This document shows, one piece after another, positions 10,559-21,868 of a stretch of 64,000 nucleotides of DNA (positions are counted from its first letter, which is position 1; every line of letters starts with the position of its first letter). The DNA lies in assembly GCA_016858145.1 (NCBI GenBank), contig JAEHOE010000121.1, positions 248,001 to 312,000 of the forward strand, read 5' to 3'. Source of the DNA: Edaphochlamys debaryana (taxonomy: Eukaryota > Chlorophyta > Chlorophyceae > Chlamydomonadales). A program made the position numbers and the translations under genes. Below the pieces are notes generated by a model. It ran no database searches. It was not told the DNA's origin and saw nothing but the letters and a program-made list of their open reading frames with translations.

Positions 10559-13500
10559 TCACGCAGGCGCCTCCATTGACCCTACAAACGCAGCCCCGCT
10601 GGCCCCCGCCCACCTGTGGTAGTCTCGGTCGTCGTCCCGCGGCGGCGAGGGCGACCGACCCATGACCACCCTCTCCAGCTGCTGCCGCGCCTCCTTCTCC
10701 TTCTCCACCTGCAGCGACGCGGGGGACAGTCTCGGCACCGGCGGGGCGCACGCTCCAGCCGTCATCACGGCGCAGCAACGCGTGACAGGCGACGGTCCTG
10801 AGCGCATGCCAGGGTGCGTCCCTTGCACTACCGGGCTTGGTCAGCGGGGACTACCTGGCTGCAGATTGCAATCCCAGCAGGGCTAGCGAACAAAGAGACC
10901 TCATGCCAAGAACACATACAAGCCCCGACAACCTCAGTTGACCCCATCCATCCCTCCTGTCCGGCCAGACCGGCGGGGCGCCGCCAGCCCCCTCCCTGCT
11001 CTCCGCCCGAGGCTCGGCGCTGCGGGGCGGCGCCGGGCCCAGCCAAGCCCAGGCAGTGTGTGGCATGGGCCGGGCGCCGATTCCTCCGGCCCGCGAAACG
11101 GCGTGTACCGACCTGCAGCTTCTGCTTCGCGGTTTGCAAGTGATCCTTTTGCGCTTGCTTGTTCAGCTGGGCCGCGAGGATTCGCTTCAGCCTCTCCTGG
11201 GGCGTCTCCTTGGCGGGCGCCGGCCCCGCGCCCGTGCCACCCGCGCCTCCGGCTGCGGACGCCTGCGGGTTTGGAAGGATGGACGGGAGCATGGCTGAGG
11301 GAAGCAGCGGCAGGCGGGGGCCGACCAGGCAATCTCTGACGGGGGATCAGTGCACCGGCCAGCCTGCCGCCGAGGGGAAGCGCAAGCGGGCTGAAGGCCC
11401 TGATCGGGCTGAAAAGCGCAGGCGAGGACGTAGGGCCCGCCGCGAAACGGTGTTGTTACCGACGGGCGCAGCTCGGCGCGCAGCCAGCAGACCAGGCGAT
11501 GCTGCTAGTCCCACCAAGCACGGCCCCATCCCGCCGCCCGCCCCACGGCCGGCGTTGTCGGCTTGGCAAAGCGTTGGGCAGCCGAGGCGCGTGTCCTGGC
11601 GGATCCACACCGCCCGCGGGCCCCACCTTTGCGGCGCCAGAGCCTGCACCCGAGGCGCCGGGACCCGACCCTGACCGCTGCCGCTCCATCTCGCCTCCAC
11701 CGCCTCCTCCTCCACCGCCTCCTCCTCCTCCAGCGCCGCTGCCACTGCCTCCACGGCTCCGTGCATCTCGCGGGTCCCGGTCACGGTCTCGGTCCCGGTA
11801 GTCTCGTTCCCGCTCGCGGTCCCACTCCCTCTCCCGGTCTCGCTCCCGGTCTCTGTCCCTGTCGCGGTCCAAGTCTCGGTCGCGCTCTCGCTGCGGGGGA
11901 AACAGACAGGGCCGTGGGCGGGACCAGCAGACCGCCAAGCCGTCGGTGCATTGAGCTCCAGGGCGTGCCCGGGCACCTCACGGCACAGCCGGACGTCTAC
12001 ACACACCGCGAACCCCACCCCACCCTCCCATCTGCCCGAGCTCCCACCCTTGCCAAGCCGCACCCGCCTCACCTCCCGCTCTCGGCTTCGCTCCCGGCTG
12101 CGGCTGCGCTCGCGGCCCGACCCCGGCTCGTAGCGGCGGCGGTACGAGTAGCCGTGGTAGTCCCGGCCCCGCTCCCGCTCCTCGCGCTCCCGCTCGCGCC
12201 GGGAGCCACCTCCGCCGCCTGCGCCTCCGCCGCCTGCGCCTCCGCCGCCTCCGCCGACTGCGCCTCCGCCGCGCTCGCGCCGGTTCTCCGCGGCAGCCCT
12301 GTGCACGTTGCGAAAAAAGAGGAGCAGGCGGCGGCCGTCATAACAGCGGTGGATTGTGCGCGGAGCAAGCAACTGAGCTCATGCCCGGGGCACAAGAAGC
12401 ACAAGAAGTACAACTGAGAGGCGCGGTGACGCAAGGCCCCGTTGCTAGCTCGCCGCCGCCGCTTGGCCGTGGTAGAGCGCGGGGCCCCACCTGAGCGCCT
12501 GCACGCTGGTTGGGGGCACCGGCACGGTCTGCGCGCCGGGGGCGGCGGGGTCGGGCATGTCGGGCAGGGCGTCCAGGATGCCCTCCTCCCGCTCAAACAT
12601 GGACCTGCGGGAAGGCAGGGGGGGTACACGGGCGCGAAGGCACGTGAGAGATTCGCAGGGTCTAGGCTAGCCGGGAACGGGCTGATACTCCCTGAGGCTA
12701 CGGGTCGCCACAGGCTTATCCACACAAGAATCGGACGGGCCAAGCAAAGGCGCGCCGAGGCCCGCAGCGTCCACCCACGAAGGGCGCTTGCAAGCTTGCC
12801 CACAGCCACCCCCAGCAGAAGTGAAGCCCTGCTCACCGGTCGATCGTGGGCCGCCGCGCTGCCGCCGCCTGCTGCTGCGCCGCCAGCGCCGCCACGCCGC
12901 CGGCGCCGGCGCCGCCACCCGGCTCGGCGCCCCGGCCGCTGCCGCCCGCGCCGCCCGACGTGAACTCCGTAATGTACTGGGCGCGCCCCGCCCCGCCACC
13001 GACGCGCCTATCGGGCGGGGAGCGGCGGGGGCGAGGGCTCAGCGTTATGGCAGGGTTGCGGGTATGGAGGTGAGACGTGGCTCTTGGCGAGGCGAAGCAT
13101 AGGGCGGGGCCATACGCTGCCGAGTGCCTACGGGGTCCTGAAGGCTAGACCGTGGGGTCGGCATTTCAACATGGAGTCCATGAGCTAGGTCGCGCCCTTG
13201 AGGGTTGCGCCCCGCACCTCCGTGCTGCCTTCTCACCTGGGCGATCGGGAGCGAGAGCGGGGCGAGCGAGACCGCGAGTGCGTGCGGCGGCCGGGGGAGC
13301 GAGAGCAGGTGCGCCTGGGAGGAGGCACGGCATTGGCAGGGGGGAGGGGGGGAAGAGGCGCGGGGAGTCAAAGACGACCGGCGACCTCTTGCGGCGACCT
13401 CAGAGCAGGTGAATAGCCATCAGGCCACCCGCCAAGCTTTGCAAGCTCAGCGGATGCGCATACACCGATCTGCCGCACAAGGACGGCTCGACCTTGGCGC

Positions 13501-16132
13501 ATGACCCCACCCTTCCCCAAACCAGGGACCGGCGGGACTCACCGGGGGTCTTCGTCGCCGCCCTCCCAGTCCCGCGCCCCTCTGCAGGGCAGCGGTCCAC
13601 GGACGAGGGCGAAGGGTGTCGGCTCAGCCAGGAACTCCAGGAGCCATGACATGAAGCGCGACTCATCCCGCACCGACCCACATCCGTAACCAGCCCCGGC
13701 CCCGGCCCCCACGCCCGGCCCCCCAGGCCCCGCCTGCTGACCCTGACCCGCCCTCAGTTCCACCCCCTGGAGCCCACCGCGGCACCGACCCACATCCGTG
13801 ACCAGCCCCTGCCCTCCGAAGCCCAGCCTGCTGACCCTGACCCGCCCTCAGCTCCACCCCCTGGAGCCCACCGCGGCCCCCCTCTCCTCACCCGGCGGGG
13901 TGCAGGCGCCTCCGCTCCTGTGCCGCGGAGCGGGGGGGCGGCTGCGTCCAGTCCCTCGCCGGCCCCACGGGCACACCCGCGGGGTTGAGCCCCATGCCCG
14001 CCATGCGCTTGGCGCGCTCGCGCATGCTGCGCCGGTTGCCGCGCCGCCTGGGGGTGGGGTGGGGAGGGGGGCGGGAGGGGCCGGGGGCGGAGCGGGAGGG
14101 GAAGGGCTCGGGGTGAAGATGGGGAGTTGCGGGGTGGGGGCGGAATAGGTGTGGAGGGGTTGAGACGTCCTGCTTCTGGGCAGCGGGCCGAGGTGCAAGG
14201 AGTCTGCAACCACCTGGCCCAGGCGTCATGCGAAAGCGCGCCTACATGGGCTGGAGAAGTACCAGTCTCTCTCCGCCCCAGAGGCGCTGCCGCTCTGCCC
14301 AAGCACCAGGCATCACCTGCTCCCCAGCACCCCTCACGCCCCGCATCAGGCCACTGCTCGGTACCCACCGGGGCGGCCGCCGCATGCGCGCCTCGTCCTC
14401 GCCCTCCTGCTCCAGCGCCCGGTGCTGGCGGTACATGAAGTCCTTCAGCCCGTACTGCTCTGTACGAACGAAAGGGAAGGGGCAATGTGCGCCGCGTACG
14501 GCAGGAGGGACATTTTGGCTTGAGGGGGCAGTGTCTTTCATCCTTTCGCCACACCCAACCACACGCGACCCCGCGACCCGTGCCCCCGCTCGAGCTAACC
14601 TGCCTCAACTGTTCCCACACCCCTCACTCCTCACCGCTGAACCCCAAAACCAATTCCCGGGGCAACTAACCTCAAGTTCCTCGCTCGCCTCACCCAAGCT
14701 GCCTCTCCCACCCAACCCGCCCCACCCGCAATGTCGTCGATTCGGTCGTCCTCCGCCTCCTGCTTGGGGTCCTCCGCGCCCGCGCCCTCGTCCCCGTCGT
14801 CGCTGTCGCTCGAGTCAGAGTCAGAGCTGGAGCTGGAGTCACCCCCGCCGCCGCCGCCGCCCCCACCGCCCCCGCCGCCGTAGTTGAACCCCACAGCTGA
14901 GAACATGCCCGCCCCTGCGCACGGCGTGCGGCGAGGGAGGGAGACGAGAGCGCGAGGCGCGGAAGGAGGGAGCGGGGGTAAGAGTCAATCGGGCAACGGG
15001 CAAGGGGAGGGGAAGGGGCGCCAGGCGCGATGCGTGCGGCCCCGTCCCGTCTACGGCCTGCCGTTGATACCCCCGGACTGTCGTGGGCATGGCCCTCAGT
15101 CGCGACCCTCTGATCATCGACACCCACCTGCCGCAGGGGTTGCGAGGGTGGCCGGGGCGGGGTTGCGCTGCCCCGCCGTCGCCGCTGCCGCCGCCGTGGC
15201 GGCCACACGCAGCGCGGCGCGGATCTCAATGTTCTCCGCCCGGGCCGCCGCCAGCCCCGCCTCCTCGCTCAGGCCCCGCGCCGTCAGCCGCACCACATCG
15301 CGGAAGCTCTCGAACTTGAGCGACTGGGGAAACGTACGCGAGGCGGGCGTGAGCGGGTGCGTAACTTGTAGATAAAGCCCCCACGCCTCCGACTCTCATT
15401 CCCTCCAGCCCCAACGCTCACCTGCACGCGCCAGCCCGGCTCCACACTCACCTCTCCCTCCGCCCCATTCCCCTCCCGTTCCCATACCATACCCCGTACC
15501 GCCATGCCCCCCCCCGTCACCCTCATCCGGCCCCCCACCCCCCACCTGCTCCAGTCGCTCCTCCGCCGAGCTCTTGGCCCGCTGCGGTGCGTTGGGGTCG
15601 GGCTCCCGATAGAAGTCCAGCAGGGATCGGCCGTCGAAGCGGTCGATGAGCGTGCCGCCGGCCCAGGGGATGAGGCCCGTGCCCGCCTCCAGGGCCGCGT
15701 GCTGGTCGGCATTGCGGTGCAGCTTGCAGGGGCGACCCTCGAGGAAGAGGTAGTTGAGCGGGTGCTCCACCTGCGGGCACGAGGAGGGGGGAAGGAAGGT
15801 AGGGTGTCAGGCGAGGGAAGGACAACAGTGTTGCTGGCCGTGCCCGATTGGCAAGCGGGCTCTTGAGCTGTCGTCCCCACGCCCAGGCTGTGCTTACCGC
15901 GTCCGTCCCGGGTTTGGGACCTCCGCGGACATTCCGCGCAGTGATGTCGCGGGCGCACGCGAGACGCAGTTGCCTAGCACAGGCGGATGCAGCATATGAC
16001 TCCCGAAGCGTTGCCCACCTGCGAGTCTGCAGCGGCAATTTCCGCTTTGCGCTCCGCTCGCCGCTTGTTGTCCTCCGTGATCTCCTTCATCTTCTTTGCA
16101 GCCGCCCTCGCGTCATGGTAATAGTTTGCCAT
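10559..16132 (-). CDS. CLASRP: CLASRP-like SR-related splicing regulator (DRY_EERY/SWAP family)
   Basis: Fourteen exons on the minus strand, in order 16132..16019, 15770..15546, 15323..15128, 14914..14726, 14459..14369, 14047..13892, 13752..13543 (start uncertain), 13314..13237, 13007..12837, 12604..12491, 12298..12073, 11890..11627, 11262..11113 and 10708..10559. Phases agree at every junction; length is about 777 residues. The N-terminus (MANYYHDARAAAKKMKE) and IPWAGGTLIDRFDGRSLLDFY match the conserved N-terminal region of CLK4-associating SR-related protein. Further matches to that family are YGLKDFMYRQHRALEQE, RRRGNRRSMRERAKR, a YITEFTSGG element, and TPQERLKRILAAQLNKQ near the end. An RS domain is split over exons 8, 11 and 12, including long Arg-Asp/Arg-Glu alternation. 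Family members are nuclear regulators of alternative splicing that bind CLK kinases. Poly-Gly and Ser/Asp runs in exons 4 and 12 are algal-style insertions. The final exon may have a short further partner. Confidence 0.85.
13670..13877. repeat. Two-copy tandem repeat across a CLASRP exon boundary
   Basis: Copy one (13670-13781) and copy two (13782-13877) both begin with GCACCGACCCACATCCGT. They share a later block, CTGCTGACCCTGACCCGCCCTC, split here only for description, and the end CCACCCCCTGGAGCCCACCG. The copies differ by an insertion of about 16 bases. The repeat spans the likely 3' splice site of CLASRP-like exon 7 (13752), so the exon start could be in either copy. Confidence 0.75.
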
Positions 16133-17281
16133 CTTGGCAGGCTTTGGGCCGGTCAGGCGAGGCTTCCACTCGGTCAGGGCATGGGACTCGCCAGGGCGCG
16201 AAACGCGCGCACAGACTGCAATAAGAGAGCCTAGACTCAAAGGTTGTGTGTGACGGACTTTGTGCTGGCCACGGGAAACTGGCATGCACGCGTGCCCCTG
16301 TGCCCACGCCCCCATGGCCCCAGACCCCTGTCCCAGACCCATGCAAGGCCGTGCTGATGCGCTCCTCCCCCTCACCATTTGCCCTCGATCCCCATGATCC
16401 GGAGCCACTACCACTCGACCAGCCTCAGCTGAGGCAGCAAGTCACCTTGATGAGCGGATGCCAGGAATAGTCCACCCGGACAAGGATGGCTCCCCGGCAG
16501 GTGCAGGGCTGAGCCCCGTGGACGTTGGTGCCCCTGCGCCCCGCCCCTGTTTGAGGCTAGGGCCCAGGGGTGGAGTGCCCTTGGGCCTTGGCCCCGCCTC
16601 CCCTGCGCCTGGCAGTGCTACTTCAGACCGCGGTGGTGATTGCCAGGCTCAGAAGGCTCAGAAGGGTGACAGATACGCCCTGGGCCATAAAGTTTGGGGG
16701 CGCGTCTCAGGCTCTCAGCGGAACACGGTTGCAGTGTTGCTATCATAGTTACAAAGTTACGGAAATGTTACGGACGCTGGAACATTTCCGGCCGTTATGG
16801 CCGAAAAGTTCTGGCCGCATGTAACACTTCCGCCTCAATGACGCAAAAGGTCTGCCCGCCAACATTTTGCCTCCGCAAGGCCCCAATGTGCTGGCCCAGG
16901 GCGTATCTTCAGTGTATATTAAGGTCTGCCCGCCATGGAACAATTTGCCCCCGCAAGGCCCCAATGTTCTGGCCCAGGGCCACTGACTTGGCAGTGTGGG
17001 ATGCTATGCGGGGTGTAGGAGGCCAAGCGAGGGCCTGCCAGGGGTGGGCAGCTGAGGTGACGGGGCGCAGGGGGGGCGGGAGGGGCAGGTGTGACCAGGG
17101 CCCCACCACCGCCGCATCGAAACTCTCTGGGGGTCCGCAGGAAGGTGTATTGGCCGTAACATTTTGACCCCTAGCGGCGAGAAAGTTCTGTCCGCCACGT
17201 AACATTCTTGCCCAGCCGGCCAGGAAAGTTCTGGGATTTCAGAAACCTTGGCCACGGAAGATAACAACACTGACTTGACGC
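16133..17281. other. Intergenic, duplicated repeat blocks upstream of CLASRP-like gene
   Basis: No gene is supported here. Block R1a (about 16313-16520) and block R2a (about 16565-16740) recur at about 18370-18583 (R1b) and 19295-19475 (R2b). They are followed by an array of short related units at 16800-17240. The CLASRP-like promoter must lie at the left edge of this region. Confidence 0.6.
16800..17240. repeat. Array of short related units (AAAGTTCTG...CCGC...AACATTTT)
   Basis: Two adjacent units of about 65-75 bases (16846-16920 and 16921-16985) both read AAGGTCTGCCCGCCA, then CCGCAAGGCCCCAATGT, then CTGGCCCAGGGC. Shorter relatives containing AAAGTTCTG next to CCGC and GTAACA occur at 16804-16825 and 17181-17206. 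AAAGTTCTGGG occurs at 17225-17235. The units are diverged, not a clean satellite. Confidence 0.6.
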
Positions 17282-18356
17282 CCTGCGCGTAGAGGCCAGG
17301 GGGCGGGGCGGGGCGGGGCGGGGGTTACAGGGTCTTGCAGGGTCTGCACACGTCAGGAGTCGGGACACGTCCGTCCCACTGATGCCCGCAGACCCAAACC
17401 CGGACCCAACCCCGGAGTTTGGTGAAGTATAACTCACCCACGAGATCATCATCTTCTTGAGCTCCTGCGACATGTCGCCCGTGAGCTCGCACAGCACCGA
17501 GTCCTCCAGCAGCTCGGCCATGCGGTAGTACTTGGGCATGAAGGTCTTGCAGGGCTTGCAGTGCGAGGCCTGAAGGGGGCAGCAGGCAGAGGGCATGGCA
17601 GGTGTCAGGCGTAGCCGCCAGGGGATGGGCAGGCTGGGGGTGGCAGGGATGCCGTGTGGGAGGGGGCCTGGGTTGCTGAACGCGACGGAGGAGGCGCCTT
17701 GGGTTGGGGGCGAAATCGCCCATGCATTAAGCATGGGGGCGGCTGGGCGGGATGAGTTGGTCCAAGGGTGTGCAATTTCTTTGTATAGCTTCTCATTCGC
17801 CCCCAGCGCTAGCCCGAAGGGATGGTTCAGCGACATTTGAAGGGGCCAGCCCCTGGTGGACGTCTGCATGGCCGGGTTTGGCGCCTCTCCCCCCGGCCTC
17901 CTCTGCGGCGGCCTGCGAACGGTAGCCACCCCGTGCCCCCAGGGCCGTGTCGACGCACCTTGCACATGATCAGCACGAGGCGGTCCTTGTTCTCCCCGAG
18001 CACCTTGTCCACGTCCTCGGGCGTCTGAATCTGCGGCACGCCGAGGGCGGGCGGACCACAAGCTTGAGGGACTCCAACGCCAGAGCGTACCGCCCTCGCC
18101 AGGCGCTGCCACGAGTCATAGGAGCGACCGGCAACGCTGTCTGTGCCACATGGCCCTGATTGCCGAACCCAGGGAATTTCGCTCGCGACACGCTTACCGA
18201 CCAGACACCACCCGGCTCTGCTTTTGCCGCCCGGGGCTTGGCAGCCATAGGATCGACGGACTGGCGCGGCGTGTCAAGCGCCGAGCGAATAACGACCCTG
18301 CGCGCGCCTGGCGCTGGGCGCCGCGCTTGGAGCCGCGAGGCCTGCTGGGCTAGCAT
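17271..18356 (-). pseudogene. Truncated copy of the plastid thioredoxin-like gene
   Basis: Exons 18356..18198, 17030-series counterpart 18030..17959, and 17569..17438 are nearly base-for-base copies of exons 1-3 of the complete gene at 20359-21854, shifted by 3,498 bases. Introns are copied too. Exon 4 begins normally at 17282 (GVKS) but the match stops after about 10 bases. From there the frame continues into unrelated sequence. The copy therefore lacks the cis-proline strand (TPTF) and the C-terminal helix that the thioredoxin fold needs. The redox site HCKPC is intact in exon 3. Most likely a non-functional or chimeric duplicate, though a transcript with an altered tail cannot be excluded. 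Block R1b begins about 14 bases upstream of its start codon. Confidence 0.7.
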
Positions 18357-18371
18357 GGCTGCGGTGCTGCC
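17272..18371. repeat. Left copy of ~1.09 kb direct duplication
   Basis: The segment matches 20776-21868 in the same orientation with very few differences, for example a small length change in a GGCGGGGC run and a patch near 17330-17360. The right edge is sharp, inside GCTGCGGTGCTG. Identity covers introns as well as exons, so this is a DNA-level and probably recent duplication, not a retrocopy. Confidence 0.9.
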
Positions 18372-20358
18372 CCAGGCCCCGTGCCCAGTCCCCAGACCCA
18401 TGCAAGGCCGTGCTGATGCGCTCCTCCCCCTGACCCTTGGACCTCGATCCCCATGATCCGGAGCCACGACCAGCCTCAGCAGCAAGTCACCTTGATGAGC
18501 GGATGCCAGGAATAGTCCACCCGGACCAGGACGACAAGAGTGGCTGCCCGGCAGGTGCATGGCTGAGCCCGCTGAGCCCCGTCAGGCTCCGCGGTTATTA
18601 TAGACGCAGAATGCCTGTGCCTGTGAACGGGGGACCCTTCCGCCGAAAGTCGCTTCCAGGTTGAAGGTCCCCCCCTAGAGTATCCCCGGGCTGCTCCGCG
18701 CGTCGGTGCACCGAGAGGGGCTGGCGAGCCGGCTCCACCGAAGGAAAGCCCCGTGAAGCCCCGCTTACCTCGTCGTTTACCTATGCGCCGCTGCTGTGCG
18801 TCCTCCGCTCCTGGCCCGCCATCGCCCGAGCCCGTTCGCGAGTTGCGCGCCCACGGAGGCCTAAGCGTCCCCACGTCCCACGGAGCCGAACCTGTGGGTA
18901 GTGGAGGAGTTGTCCCAGAGACGGAGGGGAAGAGCGTGAGCGGGCGATGACTTGATAGCATGCCAGCGAGGTGAACAGGCGGACGGCGAAGGCCAGCGCG
19001 GCCGGTGTCTAGCAGGCAACCTAGGGCTCCGGCTATGGCGGTGTAGCCGGTGCGGCCACCTGCGCGGCAGGAAAGGGGCGGGGCAAAACGGCCGTACCCG
19101 GACCATGTGAAGTACGAGCGGAACCAGGGGGGCCGGTGCAGTGCGGTGCGATGCCGTGCACGGGGAGCGGGCCAGAGAAGGGACGTGCGTGCTGGGGTGC
19201 AGCGGGGCTAGGGCAGTCGGCGGGCCATGAAGCGTGGCGCCCCTCCGGCCGCAGTGAGCGGGGGCTCCGCGGTGCCCCCTGGTGCCCCCGCCCCTGGCTG
19301 GAATGCCCTTGGGCCATGGCCCCGCATGGCAGCGCTGATTCAGACCCCGTGGTGCTCGCCAGGCCCAGGATTTTGTGCACCGCCCCGAATGTCCAAGAGA
19401 GCGACACGAAGAAACGCCTTGGGCCATGAAGTTTGGGAGCGGTCTCAGCGGAATACGGTTGCCGTTTCAGGGGATGCGGCAGTTGCAGCGGGGAAGGCTT
19501 GCACTGGGTAGCTGGCCCAAGCGCTGCAGCGCGCCCTCAGTTGCGGCCAACTTATTGACCCATGACTAACAAAAGAATACTAGAGGCCCTCATGAAGGAA
19601 GCTACCGGATACCTCACCGCACCCACTCCTGCCAGACGCCAGGTCACAGCCACCGCCACACACACACAAGCGTGTCGCCACCTGCATGACAGCATTACCA
19701 AAAGCCCAGGGCAGTCGCCTCTGCCGCCGGCACGCCCCGACCGCAGTCCGTCACGCCAGTTGCTCGCTTGGTAATCTGAGCAACTCAAGGCGGCCGGCGA
19801 ACCCTTGCACCCCTCCGCATGCGCACACCGGTCGCAGCCGCGAAAGCACATCAGCGCACCAAGCCCTGGCCCCCTTCTTGCCGCGCAACCCTCACAACGT
19901 CACTCCACCGCACACATGCGTCGCTCGGTCAAACCTCTCAAACAACGTATGCCCACGAGCCCATCCGCTGCCAGGCACATGCCGCCTGCACGCCCCACCC
20001 CCCTGCCGCTGCGACCTCAGCCACGGGGCCAAAGCCAGCGCGGCGACTCCGCAACCGATTGCGACTGTAATTGTACCGCCTGCCCGCGAGCCCAGATTGG
20101 GTTCCCCAACCTAACGAGCCATTATTGCTCGCCATCGTTTGCGCCTCGCCCGTGGCTTTGCCGCCGCCGCCTCACCTCGACCGCCCTGCCCGCCAAGTCA
20201 CCCCGCCCCCGATCGCTTCAGACCCCAGACCCAGCCTCCGTCCACGGCCCAGCCACTTCGACTGACGGCCAACAACATCCACATCCAGGGGCTGCTGGGC
20301 CTGGGCCCGGGCCCAGGGCTTGGGCTGGCCCAGCCCTCCATCCGGACGAGCGAGCCGC
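18357..20358. other. Intergenic with second set of duplicated blocks
   Basis: Contains R1b (about 18370-18583) and R2b (about 19295-19475), in the same order as R1a and R2a near 16.3-16.7 kb. From 19560 to 20350 the sequence is C-rich with no exon signal. It probably includes the 3' untranslated region of the complete thioredoxin-like gene. Confidence 0.55.
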
Positions 20359-21854
20359 TCAATCGTCGTCAGTGGTGGGGTCCTCCAGGTCCTCCGGCTG
20401 CATGCGCTTGCCTGCAGGCAGCAAGGCACACACACAGACGGTTGATCAGACGCAGGTACCGGTGCCAGTGCCAGTGCTAGCAGCCCACAGCTTCCGCATC
20501 TGTTCTGCACGCACGATGCCCTGCCGCACGCCTGACACATGCTCCCGGTCAAGCAACCAGGGGCTAGCACCTAGCACCTAGCACTCCAGCGCCAAAGCGG
20601 GGCAGAGAGGTACGGGGCAAGGCACATGCGTGAGTGCGGTGCCAGGCGGTGCGGTGCTCACCCTTCTCCGTGTCCAGCAGGAGCTCCGTGAGCACCGGCA
20701 GCAGCTTGGTCTCCTTGGAGCCGGTGGTGGAGCCCACCAGCTCGCCGTTGCGGTACATGCGGAACGTGGGCGTGGACTTGACGCCCTGCGCGTAGAGGCC
20801 AGGGGGCGGGGCGGGGCGGGGGTTACAAGGTTGTGCTGGGTCTCAAGACGTCAGGAGTCGGGACACGTCCGTCCCACTGATGCCCGCAGACCCAAACCCG
20901 GACCCAACCCCGGGGTTTGGTGAAGTATAACTCACCCACGAGATCATCATCTTCTTGAGCTCCTGCGACATGTCGCCCGTGAGCTCGCACAGCACCGAGT
21001 CCTCCAGCAGCTCGGCCATGCGGTAGTACTTGGGCATGAAGGTCTTGCAGGGCTTGCAGTGCGAGGCCTGAAGGGGGCAGCAGGCAGAGGGCATGGCAGG
21101 TGTCAGGCGTAGCCGCCAGGGGATGGGCAGGCTGGGGGTGGCAGGGATGCCGTGTGGGAGGGGGCCTGGGTTGCTGAACGCGACGGAGGAGGCGCCTTGG
21201 GTTGGGGGCGAAATCGCCCATGCATTAAGCATGGGGGCGGCTGGGCGGGATGAGTTGGTCCAAGGGTGTGCAATTTCTTTGTATAGCTTCTCATTCGCCC
21301 CCAGCGCTAGCCCGAAGGGATGGTTCAGCGACATTTGAAGGGGCCAGCCCCTGGTGGACGTCTGCATGGCCGGGTTTGGCGCCTCTCCCCCCGGCCTCCT
21401 CTGCGGCGGCCTGCGAACGGTAGCCACCCCGTGCCCCCAGGGCCGTGTCGACGCACCTTGCACATGATCAGCACGAGGCGGTCCTTGTTCTCCCCGAGCA
21501 CCTTATCCACGTCCTCGGGCGTCTGAATCTGCGGCACGCCGAGGGCGGGCGGACCACAAGCTTGAGGGACTCCAACGCCAGAGCGTACCGCCCTCGCCAG
21601 GCGCTGCCACGAGTCATAGGAGCGACCGGCAACGCTGTCTGTGCCACATGGCCCTGATTGCCGAACCCAGGGAATTTCGCTCGCGACACGCTTACCGACC
21701 AGACACCACCCGGCTCTGCTTTTGCCGCCCGGGGCTTGGCAGCCATAGGATCGACGGACTGGCGCGGCGTGTCAAGCGCCGAGCGAATAACGACCCTGCG
21801 CGCGCCTGGCGCTGGGCGCCGCGCCTGGAGCCGCGAGGCCTGCTGGGCTAGCAT
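20359..21854 (-). CDS. Plastid-targeted thioredoxin-like protein (HCKPC active site)
   Basis: Five exons, 21854..21696, 21528..21457, 21067..20936, 20785..20662 and 20411..20359, give 179 residues with consistent phases and GT-AG junctions. Residues 1-30 (MLAQQASRLQARRPAPGARR...) are basic, Ser/Ala-rich and free of acidic residues, as in a chloroplast transit peptide. The mature part begins with IQTPEDVDKVLGENKDRLVL, the first strand of a thioredoxin fold. It continues with ASHCKPCKTFMPKYYRMAELL, a CxxC redox site with Lys-Pro instead of the usual Gly-Pro. GVKSTPTFRMYRNGELVG then supplies the essential cis-proline. The C-terminus is acidic (DLEDPTTDDD). It most resembles the atypical plastid thioredoxins (ACHT-type and similar), which exchange disulfides with stromal enzymes or peroxiredoxins. 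The exact subfamily is not settled. Confidence 0.85.
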
Positions 21855-21868
21855 GGCTGCGGTGCTGT
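20776..21868. repeat. Right copy of ~1.09 kb direct duplication
   Basis: Counterpart of 17272-18371. It spans the 5' end through intron 3 of the complete thioredoxin-like gene and stops about 14 bases upstream of its start codon. To the right the sequence is unique, not block R1, so the two gene copies have different upstream DNA. Confidence 0.9.

Noticed and set aside
11563..12417. Open frame of 284 codons on the plus strand
   Set aside because: It mirrors the RS-domain exons of the CLASRP-like gene. The minus-strand Arg/Glu/Asp repeats and splice sites explain the region.
13250..13310. Plus-strand Arg/Glu-rich peptide (ERERGERDRE)
   Set aside because: The same bases on the minus strand encode THSRSRSPRSRSRSP with matching splice sites and phase for the CLASRP-like gene.
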